Positions 52,641 to 61,472 of a stretch of 64,000 nucleotides of DNA are shown in pieces. Within the stretch, counting starts at the first letter, position 1, and each line of letters begins with the position of its first letter. The translations under genes and the position numbers were made by a program. Source of the DNA: Moorena sp. SIOASIH (GTDB lineage: Bacteria > Cyanobacteriota > Cyanobacteriia > Cyanobacteriales > Coleofasciculaceae); contig NZ_JAAHIH010000006.1 in the NCBI RefSeq assembly GCF_010671925.1, positions 744,001 to 808,000 on the forward strand. Direction: 5' to 3'. The notes below the pieces were generated by a model, which ran no database searches, had not been told where the DNA came from, and worked only from the letters and a program-made list of their open reading frames with translations.

Positions 52641-54881
52641 TTAGCTTTCGATCACAACCGTGAGGTTACCGGAATTTTTGACCACTTTACAGGTGGTGGT
52701 TGTGTCAGCTCGTTCCAATTGCAAGTCTAGCACCGTTGAGCCAATCCGCAAGTTACGAACTAAGAGTTGATTGATAAAATTTGGTAAAGTTGGTCGGAAA
52801 ATACGTAAATTTTTTCCTGGAGCTACGGCGCGCAAATTCACCATCATTTGCAGCAGTTGGAAAATACTGCCAGTTGCCCAGGCTTGGAGAGGACAGGCTC
52901 CTGGATACTTGACCGGAGAGCTGTTGGGAGTGCGCTGGTAACCAGAAAATAGTTCTGGAGGACGATAGTAGGGTTGCTCAACTGTCATGTCAATCATGCC
53001 TTTGGCAATTTCTAAGGCTTGATCAACTTGATTTAGCGTACGCAATCCTACCGCAATCAAGGAATTTTCGTGGGGCCAGACTGATCCCACGTGATAGCTG
53101 ATCGGGTTGTAAGCAGCGGATTGATTACTAAGGGTACGAATCCCCCAACCATTGAACATATCTGGTGCTAACAGCCGCTTTGCTACACTAGCTGCTTTTT
53201 CTGGAGTAAAAATACCCAAAGACAAGCAATGACCAGGATTGGAGGTTATGCTATCTACGAGTTTACCTTCTCCATCTAGTGCTAAGGCACAGAAGTCTAG
53301 GTCGTCTAGCCAAAAATCCTGGTTGAAGCGTTGCTTGAGTTCCTTGGCTTGGTTTTCCCAACGCTCGGCTAAATCAATTCGCTGCTTGATCCTGGCCAGA
53401 TGGCTTAGCCTAACTTTAGCGCCATAGACATAAGCTTGGACTTCGCATAATGCGATCGCTCCCGTTGCTAGGCTACCATCACGAGTGACCATGGAATCAC
53501 CGGAATCCTTCCACCCTTGATTACGCAAACCCTTTTTGGACTGGCGCTGATAACAGAGATAGCCGTTTTGCTGAGATTGACTATCAATCCAATCCATGGC
53601 AGCCAAAGCATGGGGCCAGAGCTTGTCTCGGGTAGTTGTGTCATTGGTCCAAGCATAGTACTCGGCATAGAGCATCAGCCACAGTGGGGTAGCATCAACT
53701 GTACCGTAGTAGGGAGTGTGAGGAATTTCCCGACAGCGAGCCAATTCCCCAACCCGGAGTTCATGCAAAATCTTACCCGGTTGCTCATCCCGCGATGGGT
53801 TATCCTCTTGGCCTTGGTACTGGGCTAAAATTTCGAGAGTACCTTTGGCTATGGTAGGGTCAAGAATTAAGGTTTGTGAGGCAGCAATTAAGGAATCTCG
53901 GCCAAACAAGGTGGAAAACCGAGGTACTCCTGCGCAAAGAACTGTGCAGCCATTAATAGTCTGCCTTAGTAAAAAGATGTCTCGTATTGCCCGAGAAATC
54001 ACTTGGTTAACGGTTTCATTATCCGAGCTAATGTGAGTTACCTGTTGATACCATTCCTGGTTTTGGAGTAAGTTAGCGGTCTTAGCTTGTTCAAGGGTGG
54101 TTGGAATTTGAGCTCTAGTGATTCGCGCTTTGTGGGTGACCAGTTCCAGTCGATAGGCTAAGGTTTCAGTAGCACCAGGTGTGAGGTACAAGTCCCAAAC
54201 CGCTGTGTTCCCTTTGTAGGTGTCCGGGAGACGGTGCATAAAGTGGATCTGAGATTCAATCAGGGAGTTATCGAGTCCCTGGTAAGCTAGGTTGATGGTA
54301 TTAGTGTTGAACTCACTTAGGGTTAACAGCGTCTCTAAATCGATATCAGGCGGTAGTAAATGCAGCAGAGTTCCCCGCTGCGGTCGCTGATGACCTCGGA
54401 CTTCAAACCAGTCTTTAAAATCGGCATCAAAACTGAGGCTGACGCTGAAGCTAAGGGGTTGAGTGTCGTAATTGGTGATTACAATTTCTTCCCATAAGCC
54501 ACCATGGAGGGCTAGCTGCCGCTGAATGCCTAGGGTTTTTGGGGGAAGATTAGGTGAACGGGGATTGCAACACATGACCGATAGGACAAATCCTTCCTCA
54601 GCACTGCTACTAAGAGGAATGGGGAGTTGCCCTTCAATTTGTAACTCTAAGCGAGAGAGAAAGCGGGTATCTTGACAAAATAACCCGGTTGTGCTATTAC
54701 CTTCGTTTTCTAAGTTCCCCGAAATATTCCCTAGGGTATCTGTGATTAAAAACAGGTCATCTACTTTGAGAGGAAGGGTTGGTAGAGGTTGGTTTGTGGT
54801 GAGCCGAGGCCATTCGGTCATCGACAACTGCTCGGTAGGAAGGTATCGTCTACCATCTCGTTCGATAATCTGTAAATCCAT
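52641..54881 (-). CDS. Glycogen-debranching-type amylo-alpha-1,6-glucosidase family protein
   Basis: 746 residues. The N-terminal half has the glycogen-debranching N-terminal fold (LFLITDTLGNISG then STTGLFCQDTRFLSRLEL). The C-terminal half is an (alpha/alpha)6-barrel with GVPRFSTLFGRDSLIAASQT, ATPLWLMLYAEYYAWT, KDSGDSMVTRDG and GSVWPHENSLIAVGLR, as in amylo-alpha-1,6-glucosidases and related GH-G/L clan enzymes. Similar cyanobacterial genes lie close to sucrose-metabolism genes. The exact sugar linkage is not readable from sequence. Confidence 0.87.
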   Translation of the reverse strand: MDLQIIERDGRRYLPTEQLSMTEWPRLTTNQPLPTLPLKVDDLFLITDTLGNISGNLENEGNSTTGLFCQDTRFLSRLELQIEGQLPIPLSSSAEEGFVLSVMCCNPRSPNLPPKTLGIQRQLALHGGLWEEIVITNYDTQPLSFSVSLSFDADFKDWFEVRGHQRPQRGTLLHLLPPDIDLETLLTLSEFNTNTINLAYQGLDNSLIESQIHFMHRLPDTYKGNTAVWDLYLTPGATETLAYRLELVTHKARITRAQIPTTLEQAKTANLLQNQEWYQQVTHISSDNETVNQVISRAIRDIFLLRQTINGCTVLCAGVPRFSTLFGRDSLIAASQTLILDPTIAKGTLEILAQYQGQEDNPSRDEQPGKILHELRVGELARCREIPHTPYYGTVDATPLWLMLYAEYYAWTNDTTTRDKLWPHALAAMDWIDSQSQQNGYLCYQRQSKKGLRNQGWKDSGDSMVTRDGSLATGAIALCEVQAYVYGAKVRLSHLARIKQRIDLAERWENQAKELKQRFNQDFWLDDLDFCALALDGEGKLVDSITSNPGHCLSLGIFTPEKAASVAKRLLAPDMFNGWGIRTLSNQSAAYNPISYHVGSVWPHENSLIAVGLRTLNQVDQALEIAKGMIDMTVEQPYYRPPELFSGYQRTPNSSPVKYPGACPLQAWATGSIFQLLQMMVNLRAVAPGKNLRIFRPTLPNFINQLLVRNLRIGSTVLDLQLERADTTTTCKVVKNSGNLTVVIES

Positions 54882-55475
54882 AAAATCAGCGCTGGGGCTT
54901 TCGGTTTAACTAGTGGTGGACGCTTGGGAGATGTCATAAGTCTCTCTCTACCGCTGTGGTAAGGGTCAGGGGAGATGGACATTACCCAAGTTAATTATCA
55001 ATTTTTTTGGACAGGTCGAGGACCCAAGATTTAGTAAAGGGAACAGGGAATAGGGAGTAGGGAGTAGGGAGTAGGGAGTAGGGAACAGCGGATCTGGAAA
55101 CAGGAAACAGGGAAAAAATCTTGCTTACCTTATAGTTATGAAAAACGCTGTATCATAAGTATATAAAATTAGATATTACCAAAGAGTAAATATTTTTAAT
55201 TACTGCGTATAAAATTTTTTTATATTAATTTAGTTAGTAAATATAAAAAAAAAATTACAAATGATCGGTGTCTATAATTACATCAAACCAAAGCTGATTG
55301 ATCATAACACTAAAAACTGTGCTCTCTTTCCTACTATTCTCTGTTCCCTGCTCCCTATTCCCTATTCCCTATTCCCTATTCCCTGTTCCTTCTATGTTTA
55401 CATCTCAAATGAAAATGCTATCTGGTCAGAGGATTGCTACCCTTAAAGCTAAATCGTAATCCCTCAAGTTGAGTA
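54882..55475. other. Divergent promoter region between debranching and M61 peptidase genes
   Basis: Contains GGGAGTA/GGGAACA units (55036-55085), an extreme A+T-rich segment (about 55150-55260) and CCCTATT units (55345-55387). No gene. The A+T-rich part probably carries the promoters; no clear hexamers were chosen. Confidence 0.55.
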
Positions 55476-57266
55476 ATGACTGAAGCAAGAACTATTTTTC
55501 GGAGCAGCGCAGCCACTAGTACCCTAGCTATTCACTACCATGTCGCTATGCCTCAGCCTCAATCCCATCTGTTTGAGGTAACGCTGCAAGTGGAAGGCTG
55601 GGAAGCCCCTTTGTTAGATTTAAAGATGCCAGTTTGGACTCCAGGCTCTTACTTAGTGCGGGAGTATGCTCGACATTTACAAGATTTCTCTGCGGATACG
55701 GGTAATCCTACCGAGTCTTTACCGTGGCGGAAACTGGCCAAGAATCATTGGCTAGTAGAAACTGGTGATGGGTCGGCTATCACTGTGCGTTATCGTATCT
55801 TTGCTAATGAATTAACAGTACGCACTAATCACTTAGATGCTAGCCACGGTTATTTTAATGGTGCTGCTCTGTTCTTGTTTATCCCAGGATTTGAACAACA
55901 CCCTTGCCAGGTTACTATCGCGCCACCTCATCCCGATTGGCGGGTGACCACACCCTTACCGGGAGTGTCAGGCAAATTTAATACCTTTGAGGCAAGGGAT
56001 TTTGATACCTTAGTCGATAGTCCGTTTGAAATTGGTGATCATAAGCTCTATGAGTTTGAGGTTTTGGGCAAACCCCATCAATTGGCCATCTGGGGAGAGG
56101 GGAATGCTGACCCACAACGGATTATTGAGGATACCACGAAGATTATCAAGGTAGAAGCTGAGCTGTTTGGGGGTTTACCTTATGATCACTATTTGTTCTT
56201 GCTGTATCTAACTGGTAGTGGCTTTGGGGGACTGGAACATAAGGATAGTTGTTCGTTAATTTACTCACGCTTTGGTTTTCGGGCAAAGGATAAGTACAAT
56301 CGCTTCCTGCAACTGGTGGCTCATGAGTTCTTTCACTTGTGGAATGTTAAGCGGATTCGACCATTAGCCCTAGAAACATTTGACTATGAAAAGGAAAACT
56401 ATACGACATCGTTGTGGTTTTGTGAAGGAACAACCAGTTACTATGACTTATTAATTCCCCAACGGGCTGGTATCTATGATGCTAAGACGTTGTTAGAGAA
56501 TTTGAGTAAAGAAATTACCCGGTTTTTAACTACACCAGGCCGTAAGGTGCAGCCCCTGAGTGAGTCGAGCTTTGATGCCTGGATTAAGCTTTATCGACGG
56601 GATGCGAATAGTGATAATAACCAAATTTCTTATTATTTGAAAGGGGAAATGGTGTCGTTATTGCTGGATTTGTTAATCCGGGAGCGCCATGGAAACCAGC
56701 GTTCCCTTGATGATGTGATCAGGAAGATGTGGGAGCAGTTTGGTAAACAGGAAATTGGCTTTACTCCCCAACAACTGCGAGAGGTAATAGAATCGGTAGC
56801 AGAGCTAGATTTAAGTAACTTCTTCTCGAAGACTATTGAGGGTAAGAGGGAATTGCCCTTCAATCAGTATCTCAAACCCTTTGGCTTACAAGTGGTGGCT
56901 GTGGATGAAGAATCTGTGCCTTACTTGGGGGTGAAGGTGAAGACCGAGAATGGTCAGGACTGGATCCAGTTTGTGGAGGTGGATTCTCCTGCGGCAGTGG
57001 CAGGAGTGGATGCTGGTGATCAGTTACTGGCTATTGATGGGTTGCGAGTCAACGGGGAGCAATTATGCGATCGCTTAAAAGATTACAAAGCTGGTGATGT
57101 GATCGAGCTTAGTGTATTCCATCAGGACCAATTGGTCACTCTACCGATTACATTAGGGAAATCTCAACCCAGTCGTTACCAAGTTATGCCAGTTAAGAAT
57201 CCTAGCAATGGGCAGCAGCAGAATTTTTATGGGTGGTTAGGGGCATCTTTGGCCAAGATGAGTTGA
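55476..57266 (+). CDS. M61-family glycyl aminopeptidase-like metallopeptidase with PDZ domain
   Basis: 596 residues. N-terminal beta-sandwich of M61 (LDLKMPVWTPGSYLVREYAR), zinc site HEFFH at 283-287 (LVAHEFFHLWNVKRIRP) with the downstream Glu in WFCEGTTSYYD, and GGLEHKDSC before it. A C-terminal PDZ domain spans about 475-570 (EVDSPAAVAGVDAGDQLLAI). There is no signal peptide at ATG 55476, so it is probably cytoplasmic. Glycine-releasing aminopeptidase activity is known in the family. It stands alone with repeats on each side. Confidence 0.92.
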   Translation: MTEARTIFRSSAATSTLAIHYHVAMPQPQSHLFEVTLQVEGWEAPLLDLKMPVWTPGSYLVREYARHLQDFSADTGNPTESLPWRKLAKNHWLVETGDGSAITVRYRIFANELTVRTNHLDASHGYFNGAALFLFIPGFEQHPCQVTIAPPHPDWRVTTPLPGVSGKFNTFEARDFDTLVDSPFEIGDHKLYEFEVLGKPHQLAIWGEGNADPQRIIEDTTKIIKVEAELFGGLPYDHYLFLLYLTGSGFGGLEHKDSCSLIYSRFGFRAKDKYNRFLQLVAHEFFHLWNVKRIRPLALETFDYEKENYTTSLWFCEGTTSYYDLLIPQRAGIYDAKTLLENLSKEITRFLTTPGRKVQPLSESSFDAWIKLYRRDANSDNNQISYYLKGEMVSLLLDLLIRERHGNQRSLDDVIRKMWEQFGKQEIGFTPQQLREVIESVAELDLSNFFSKTIEGKRELPFNQYLKPFGLQVVAVDEESVPYLGVKVKTENGQDWIQFVEVDSPAAVAGVDAGDQLLAIDGLRVNGEQLCDRLKDYKAGDVIELSVFHQDQLVTLPITLGKSQPSRYQVMPVKNPSNGQQQNFYGWLGASLAKMS

Positions 57267-57393
57267 GGAGTAAGCATTCAGCCGTCAGCTATCAGCTATC
57301 AGCTTACAGCTGTAAGCTGATAGCTTACAGAAATTGATAATAGCGGTTTACCACTACCAGCATGATTTTATCCTGATAAGGAGTGCGATTGTA
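57267..57393. repeat. CAGCTAT/CAGCTTACAGCTGT repeats
   Basis: Repeat units CAGCCGT, CAGCTAT and an inverted AGCTTACAGCTGTAAGCT palindrome at about 57301-57318 between the peptidase and Uma2 genes. Confidence 0.7.
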
Positions 57394-58005
57394 ATGCTTC
57401 AATCTTTAGCAACGTTTATAACTGTTGATCAGTTTATTATCCAGTATGGTGACAACGAAGGCTATGAATTAATCGATGGGGAACTAATTGACATAGAAGC
57501 TACTGGACCTGATGAGGAAGTAGCAGGGTTTGTGGGACGGAAGTTAAATGTGGAGATTCACCGAGGATACCCAGATTATGTTATTCCCTACCGATGTCTG
57601 ATCAAAGTTTTAGGAACCCAAACAGCTTTTCGTCCTGATGTGATTGTATTAGATAAAACTCGGCTCGTAAATGAACCATTATGGCAAAAAGAGCCTGTGA
57701 TTACGTTGGGAAACTCAATCAAGCTTGTTGTTGAAATTGTTAGCACAAACTGGCAGAACTATTATGCTCGTAAGGTTGAGGATTATGCCATACTAGGTGT
57801 GCCTGAATACTGGATTGTCGATTATCTGGGCATTGGTGGTAGAGATTATATTGGTAAACCCAAACAACCAACAATTACAATTTGCACTTTGGTAGAGGAT
57901 GAGTATCAAAAACAATTGTTCCGAAATGATGATGGTCTTGTTTCCAAAGTCTTTCCATATCTTAGTTTAACTGCTAACCAGATTTTTGCATCCAGTCGAA
58001 TTTAG
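57394..58005 (+). CDS. Uma2-family PD-(D/E)XK endonuclease-like protein
   Basis: 203 residues from ATG 57394 (AAGGAG 13 nt upstream). Uma2 features: an N-terminal YELIDGELIDIEA, RPDVIVLD (catalytic Asp), LVVEIVS (Glu) and a nearby Lys in YARKVEDYAILGVPEYWIVDY. The family is greatly expanded in cyanobacteria and its role is unproven. The conserved acidic triad suggests metal-dependent nuclease activity. It is flanked by repeats and a TA-like pair. Confidence 0.9.
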   Translation: MLQSLATFITVDQFIIQYGDNEGYELIDGELIDIEATGPDEEVAGFVGRKLNVEIHRGYPDYVIPYRCLIKVLGTQTAFRPDVIVLDKTRLVNEPLWQKEPVITLGNSIKLVVEIVSTNWQNYYARKVEDYAILGVPEYWIVDYLGIGGRDYIGKPKQPTITICTLVEDEYQKQLFRNDDGLVSKVFPYLSLTANQIFASSRI

Positions 58006-58164
58006 ATATTATTGTGAGATATATAGCAATTATCGTAGTCATGATGGACAAATGGATCCCCCTAAATCCCCCTTAAAAAGGGGGACTTTGAGGTTGAAAA
58101 GTGTACCTCATAACTGCGAAAAATGCTATATAATGGTAAAACCAGTGTATAAATAGGAGACAAC

Positions 58165-58467
58165 ATGAGTAGTGTCATATCAAAGCATATTGAAATTACA
58201 CCGGGGGTCTGTGGCGGCAAGCCTCGCATTGCCGGTCATCGTATTCGGGTTGAGGATATTGTCATTTGGCACGAAAGAATAGGATTGTCGCCGGATGAAA
58301 TTGTTTCACAATACCCTACCATTACCTTAGCAGATGTCTATGCTGCTTTAGCCTATTATCATGACCATTTTGAGGAAATCAGGCAACAGATTCGTGAGGA
58401 TGAAGAATTTGCCCGTGATATGCAAGAAAAAACACCGTCCTTGGTTCAGCAAAAGTTAAAGCAGTAA
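58165..58467 (+). CDS. DUF433-domain protein (antitoxin-like)
   Basis: 100 residues with the DUF433 core ITPGVCGGKPRIAGHRIRVE then PDEIVSQYPTITLADVYAAL. It is encoded one base before the DUF5615 PIN-like gene, a common pairing that resembles a type II toxin-antitoxin locus with this protein as the antitoxin. AGGAG lies 8 nt upstream of the start (AGGAGACAACATG). A 5' fragment of another DUF433 gene is at 17487-17540. Confidence 0.88.
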   Translation: MSSVISKHIEITPGVCGGKPRIAGHRIRVEDIVIWHERIGLSPDEIVSQYPTITLADVYAALAYYHDHFEEIRQQIREDEEFARDMQEKTPSLVQQKLKQ

Positions 58468-58468
58468 G

Positions 58469-58804
58469 ATGCCTCAGACAATTCGGTTTCACTTAGATGA
58501 GAATGTCAACAAGGCCATTGCTGACGGGTTAAGGCGGAGAAAGATTGACGTTACGACCACTAACGATGCAGGATTAATTTCCTCTTCGGATGAGGAGCAA
58601 TTAAGATTTGCTTACAGCCAGGGGCGAGTGATGTTTACTCAGGATAGTGATTTTTTGAAATTACACAATTCTGGCTTTGAACATTGCGGAGTTGTTTATT
58701 GTGTGAAGGGACGTCGCTCCATCGGTGAAATTTTGCAGGGATTAATTTTGATTTGGGAGGTGCTTGAGGCTGAAGAAATCGCAGGAAAGGTGGAGTTTTT
58801 ATAA
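58469..58804 (+). CDS. DUF5615 PIN-like protein (toxin-like)
   Basis: 111 residues with the PIN-like start RFHLDENVNKAIADGLRRR and the acidic motif VMFTQDSDFLKLH, which carry the Asp residues of the metal site. Starts one base after the DUF433 stop, so translation is coupled. Proteins of this type are predicted ribonuclease toxins paired with DUF433; activity is unproven. Confidence 0.88.
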   Translation: MPQTIRFHLDENVNKAIADGLRRRKIDVTTTNDAGLISSSDEEQLRFAYSQGRVMFTQDSDFLKLHNSGFEHCGVVYCVKGRRSIGEILQGLILIWEVLEAEEIAGKVEFL

Positions 58805-58990
58805 GCGATGCAGTGGCCTCACGGGGGTTCCCCCCACTCGCGCTTTGCATCAAGACATGGATTAGTGTACTCAAAAGCCTCGTTCACGCACCCTACAAGA
58901 TTGCGATCGCACTGCATCGCTAAATAAATGGTATAAGCCCCCCGCTGTTTTGGGGGGTATGGGGGGAGGGAAAGGGAAAAGCGATCGCAA
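58805..58990. repeat. GATGCAGTGGCC.../CGCTTTGCATC mosaic and palindromes
   Basis: AGCGATGCAGTGGCCTCACGG, CCCCCACTCGCGCTTTGCAT and CATCAAGACAT form a mosaic of the dispersed GATGCAG family (58805-58857). A GCCCCCC/GGGGGGT tract follows at about 58936-58960. No gene. Confidence 0.75.
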
Positions 58991-58999
58991 AGCAAACCC

Positions 59000-59254
59000 T
59001 CAATCAACAAAAACCAATCGCCTCAAAACTCTCATCACCTCACCAGGATTACCAGTTGGCACCGGCTGAGTCCACTCCGTTACCTCAGCAAATCCTCTGA
59101 TGTATAGGGCGTGAATTATTTTTTTTACCCCTTTGAGTGAACCAATCACTATAACTTTGACATATTCTCTGCCAGAAACTGGCTCCCTAGAGGCTTGAAG
59201 CTTAATCGATGCTGAGGTGTCTTGGCTAGAATCACCTAGAAAACTCTTGAGCAT
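59000..59254 (-). CDS. Small conserved hypothetical protein (EWTxPVP-PGEV family)
   Basis: 84 residues. Core VKVIVIGSLKGVKKIIHALY then GFAEVTEWTQPVP and NPGEVMRVLRRLVF. I recall similar unnamed small proteins in many cyanobacteria, and the 66-residue protein at 13972-14172 shares LY..G(F/Y)..(V/I)xEWT....(P)GEV(M/I). No function is known. It is divergent from the HTH gene at 59378, and two palindromic operators lie between, so the HTH protein probably controls both. Ser-rich N-terminal 25 residues. Confidence 0.75.
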   Translation of the reverse strand: MLKSFLGDSSQDTSASIKLQASREPVSGREYVKVIVIGSLKGVKKIIHALYIRGFAEVTEWTQPVPTGNPGEVMRVLRRLVFVD

Positions 59255-59285
59255 TTGGCTTGTCCCAAATTTTAGTTAACAAATG

Positions 59286-59335
59286 TATTCGCAGATCTGC
59301 GAATATTAAAAGGCTATCGGATATTCGCAGATCTG
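59286..59335. promoter_or_regulatory. Two palindromic operator sites between divergent small genes
   Basis: A perfect 20-bp palindrome TATTCGCAGATCTGCGAATA (59286-59305) and a second copy of its first 14 bases, TATTCGCAGATCTG (59322-59335), 36 bp away (just over three helical turns). The inner core CGCAGATCTG is unchanged in both. They lie between the starts of the small protein (59254, minus) and the HTH protein (59378, plus), where an autoregulator would bind. Confidence 0.75.
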
Positions 59336-59377
59336 TAAAGATTTACTAGCTCATGATCTTTTGACACGATCGAGGTC

Positions 59378-59641
59378 ATGGGAAAAGTAGGAAAAGCGCT
59401 CAAACAAACCTTAGCAACCCACGGCATCAGCCAAAACAAATTGGCCGTAACACTGGGAGTTAGACCATCGGTGGTATTTCGCTGGTTTCATGAGCAAACT
59501 GATCCTAGCGGGGAAACCATTGCGGATATTGCTAAAGCACTCCAGAGTATCAATCCCTCCGCTGCTGCTGAATTCGTCAAGCTTTACCTGGGGGAATTCA
59601 TAGAAGACCAAATCGAAAACCAAGACGAAGACGAATCCTAG
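59378..59641 (+). CDS. XRE-type helix-turn-helix regulator
   Basis: 87 residues. VGKALKQTLATHGISQNKLA then VTLGVRPSVVFRWFHEQTDP is a five-helix XRE/lambda-repressor-like fold covering residues 4-60. The C-terminus is acidic (EDQIENQDEDES). It is small enough to be a pure DNA-binding dimer and is divergent from the hypothetical protein at 59000-59254. Two near-identical palindromes in the shared promoter suggest autoregulation. Confidence 0.88.
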   Translation: MGKVGKALKQTLATHGISQNKLAVTLGVRPSVVFRWFHEQTDPSGETIADIAKALQSINPSAAAEFVKLYLGEFIEDQIENQDEDES

Positions 59642-59681
59642 ACTGGCTTTGAGTAGAATAATTCTTGTTGTTTGTTAATTC

Positions 59682-60674
59682 TCAATTAACAACGCCCCTA
59701 TTCAGCTCTGGCTTTACCCAACAAGCCACTTCATGATCAACACTTACTAATTCCAAAGTAGGATCGTTCTGCCAACATTTATCAATCACGAAAGAACAAC
59801 GAGCAGCAAAGGGACAACCTTGGGGATAATTGGTTAAATCTGGTGGTAACCCTTCAATGGCCTGCAAACGCTCTTGGCGCTGTTCATCCAGACGGGGAAT
59901 ACTGTTGAGTAAACCAATAGTATAGGGATGGCGAGGATTTTTATAGATTTCCATCACCGATGCTTGTTCTACTACTTGACCGGCATACATCACTAAAATC
60001 CGATCCGCTAATCCTGCCAATAGCGCCAAATCATGGGTAATCCAAATCACCGCCATCCCAATTTCTTGGCGCAGTTTCTTGACTAATTCTACAATTTGTG
60101 CTTGAATCGTGACATCCAAAGCAGTGGTAGGTTCATCGGCAATCAGCAACTGGGGATTACAGGCTAATCCCATGGCAATCATGACTCGCTGGCGCATCCC
60201 TCCAGAAAATTGGTGGGGATAGTTACTAATCCGTTCCGCTGCACCAGGAATTCCCACTAATTCTAAGAGTTCAATCGCCCTAGACCGTCCTTGCTCTCGG
60301 CTCATCCCTTGGTGTAACCGTAGGGCTTCTGTAATTTGCCTTTCTACCTTTAGTACTGGGTTAAGGGAAGTCATGGGGTCTTGAAAAATCATCGCGATAC
60401 GGTTACCCCGGATTTTCCGCATTTCCCCCTCAGTAAGCTTTTGGAGGTCACGCCCTTCAAAAATGACTTCACCATTGGTAATCTTTCCAGGAGGTGAGGG
60501 GATTAGTCCCATAATCGACAGGGCGGTGATACTTTTACCAGAACCGGATTCACCAACAATCCCTAGGGTTTCCCCTTGATTGACCTGGAAGGAAATACCG
60601 TTGACAGCATGGACAGTACCAGCTGGGGTGAAAAACCGTGTTTCTAGATTACGAAGGTCTAGGATTGGTGACAA
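59682..60674 (-). CDS. Oligopeptide/dipeptide ABC transporter ATP-binding protein
   Basis: 330 residues of the OppD/DppD type. LGIVGESGSGKSITALSIMG (Walker A), FSGGMRQRVMIAMGLACNP, LLIADEPTTALDVTIQAQ (Walker B), AVIWITHDLAL (H-loop) and the C-terminal oligopeptide-type domain with GCPFAARC, plus PRHPYTIGLL. It energises import of peptides or nickel. The matching permease and binding protein are not in the window, and only one ATPase is present. A partner gene may be elsewhere. Confidence 0.92.
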   Translation of the reverse strand: MSPILDLRNLETRFFTPAGTVHAVNGISFQVNQGETLGIVGESGSGKSITALSIMGLIPSPPGKITNGEVIFEGRDLQKLTEGEMRKIRGNRIAMIFQDPMTSLNPVLKVERQITEALRLHQGMSREQGRSRAIELLELVGIPGAAERISNYPHQFSGGMRQRVMIAMGLACNPQLLIADEPTTALDVTIQAQIVELVKKLRQEIGMAVIWITHDLALLAGLADRILVMYAGQVVEQASVMEIYKNPRHPYTIGLLNSIPRLDEQRQERLQAIEGLPPDLTNYPQGCPFAARCSFVIDKCWQNDPTLELVSVDHEVACWVKPELNRGVVN

Positions 60675-60980
60675 GGGAAAAAATTGAGAATTTCAGTATA
60701 GTTTATAGCATAGAGCAAAGGGAACAGGGAACAGGGAGCAGGGAGCAGGGAGTAGGGAGTAGGGAGTAGGGAGTAGTGAATAGGCAAGAGGCAAGAGGCA
60801 AGAGGCAATAGGCAATAGGCAAGAGGCAAGAAAGAACAGGTAAGTCGGACATGGGAAAAAATTCTGTTTACTATGAGAAGGGCTATCGTCGATTTCATAG
60901 TTCTCTATTCCCGATTCCCGATTCCCGATTCCCGACTCCCGATTCCCGACTCCCCACTCCCTACTCCCTACTCCCTACTT
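60675..60980. repeat. GGGAACA, GGCAAGA and CCCGATT heptamer arrays
   Basis: GGGAACA/GGGAGCA/GGGAGTA units (60720-60776), AGGCAAG units (60783-60830), CCCGATT/CTACTCC units (60908-60975). These separate the ABC ATPase from the GUN4-like gene. Confidence 0.88.
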
Positions 60981-61472
60981 CTATAACAAACATTCATCAC
61001 ATCGATTTTTAATAGTTGCTGCCCAACCAATAGGGGATTCTTCGGCATAAAATATAGCAGCGGGCAAGTGACCTTTAGGAGCTTCTAAACTAAAGGTTAA
61101 GTGAGAATAAGAATGCCAAGAATCGGCATCACCTTTGCGCCATCCTACTAGATCGGCGAATTTATTATAATCTTGACTAACTTGCTGCCACAGTTGAGAC
61201 TGTACTCTAAATCCAAAATGACCTTGACTATACTGCTCCCAAAGATTATTAAGTGTTAGCAAATCGTCGCAGGGAAACTGTAGTAGGTCTGATTCTCTGA
61301 GATAATTCAACCCTTGAAGCCATTCTTGCTCTTTTTTACTAACCTTCTGCTGTTGTCTAATGGTTTTAGCTATGGATAAGACAATTTTCTTGGTTTCCAG
61401 ATCAGCAGCTTTCCATTGGAATTCTATCAATAAGGTTTTAAGGTGAGTGTAGTCTATTTTTAGATTAGTCAT
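60981..61472 (-). CDS. GUN4-domain protein
   Basis: 163 residues. The GUN4 signature is present: FPCDDLLTLNNLWEQYSQGH FGFRVQSQLW, followed by the C-terminal SHLTFSLEAPKGHLPAAIFY. GUN4 proteins bind porphyrins and activate Mg-chelatase in chlorophyll synthesis. Many cyanobacterial paralogues are fused to kinases or stand alone. The N-terminal helix bundle MTNLKIDYTHLKTLLIEFQW is short and typical. Whether this one serves Mg-chelatase or a signalling role is not determinable. Confidence 0.88.
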   Translation of the reverse strand: MTNLKIDYTHLKTLLIEFQWKAADLETKKIVLSIAKTIRQQQKVSKKEQEWLQGLNYLRESDLLQFPCDDLLTLNNLWEQYSQGHFGFRVQSQLWQQVSQDYNKFADLVGWRKGDADSWHSYSHLTFSLEAPKGHLPAAIFYAEESPIGWAATIKNRCDECLL

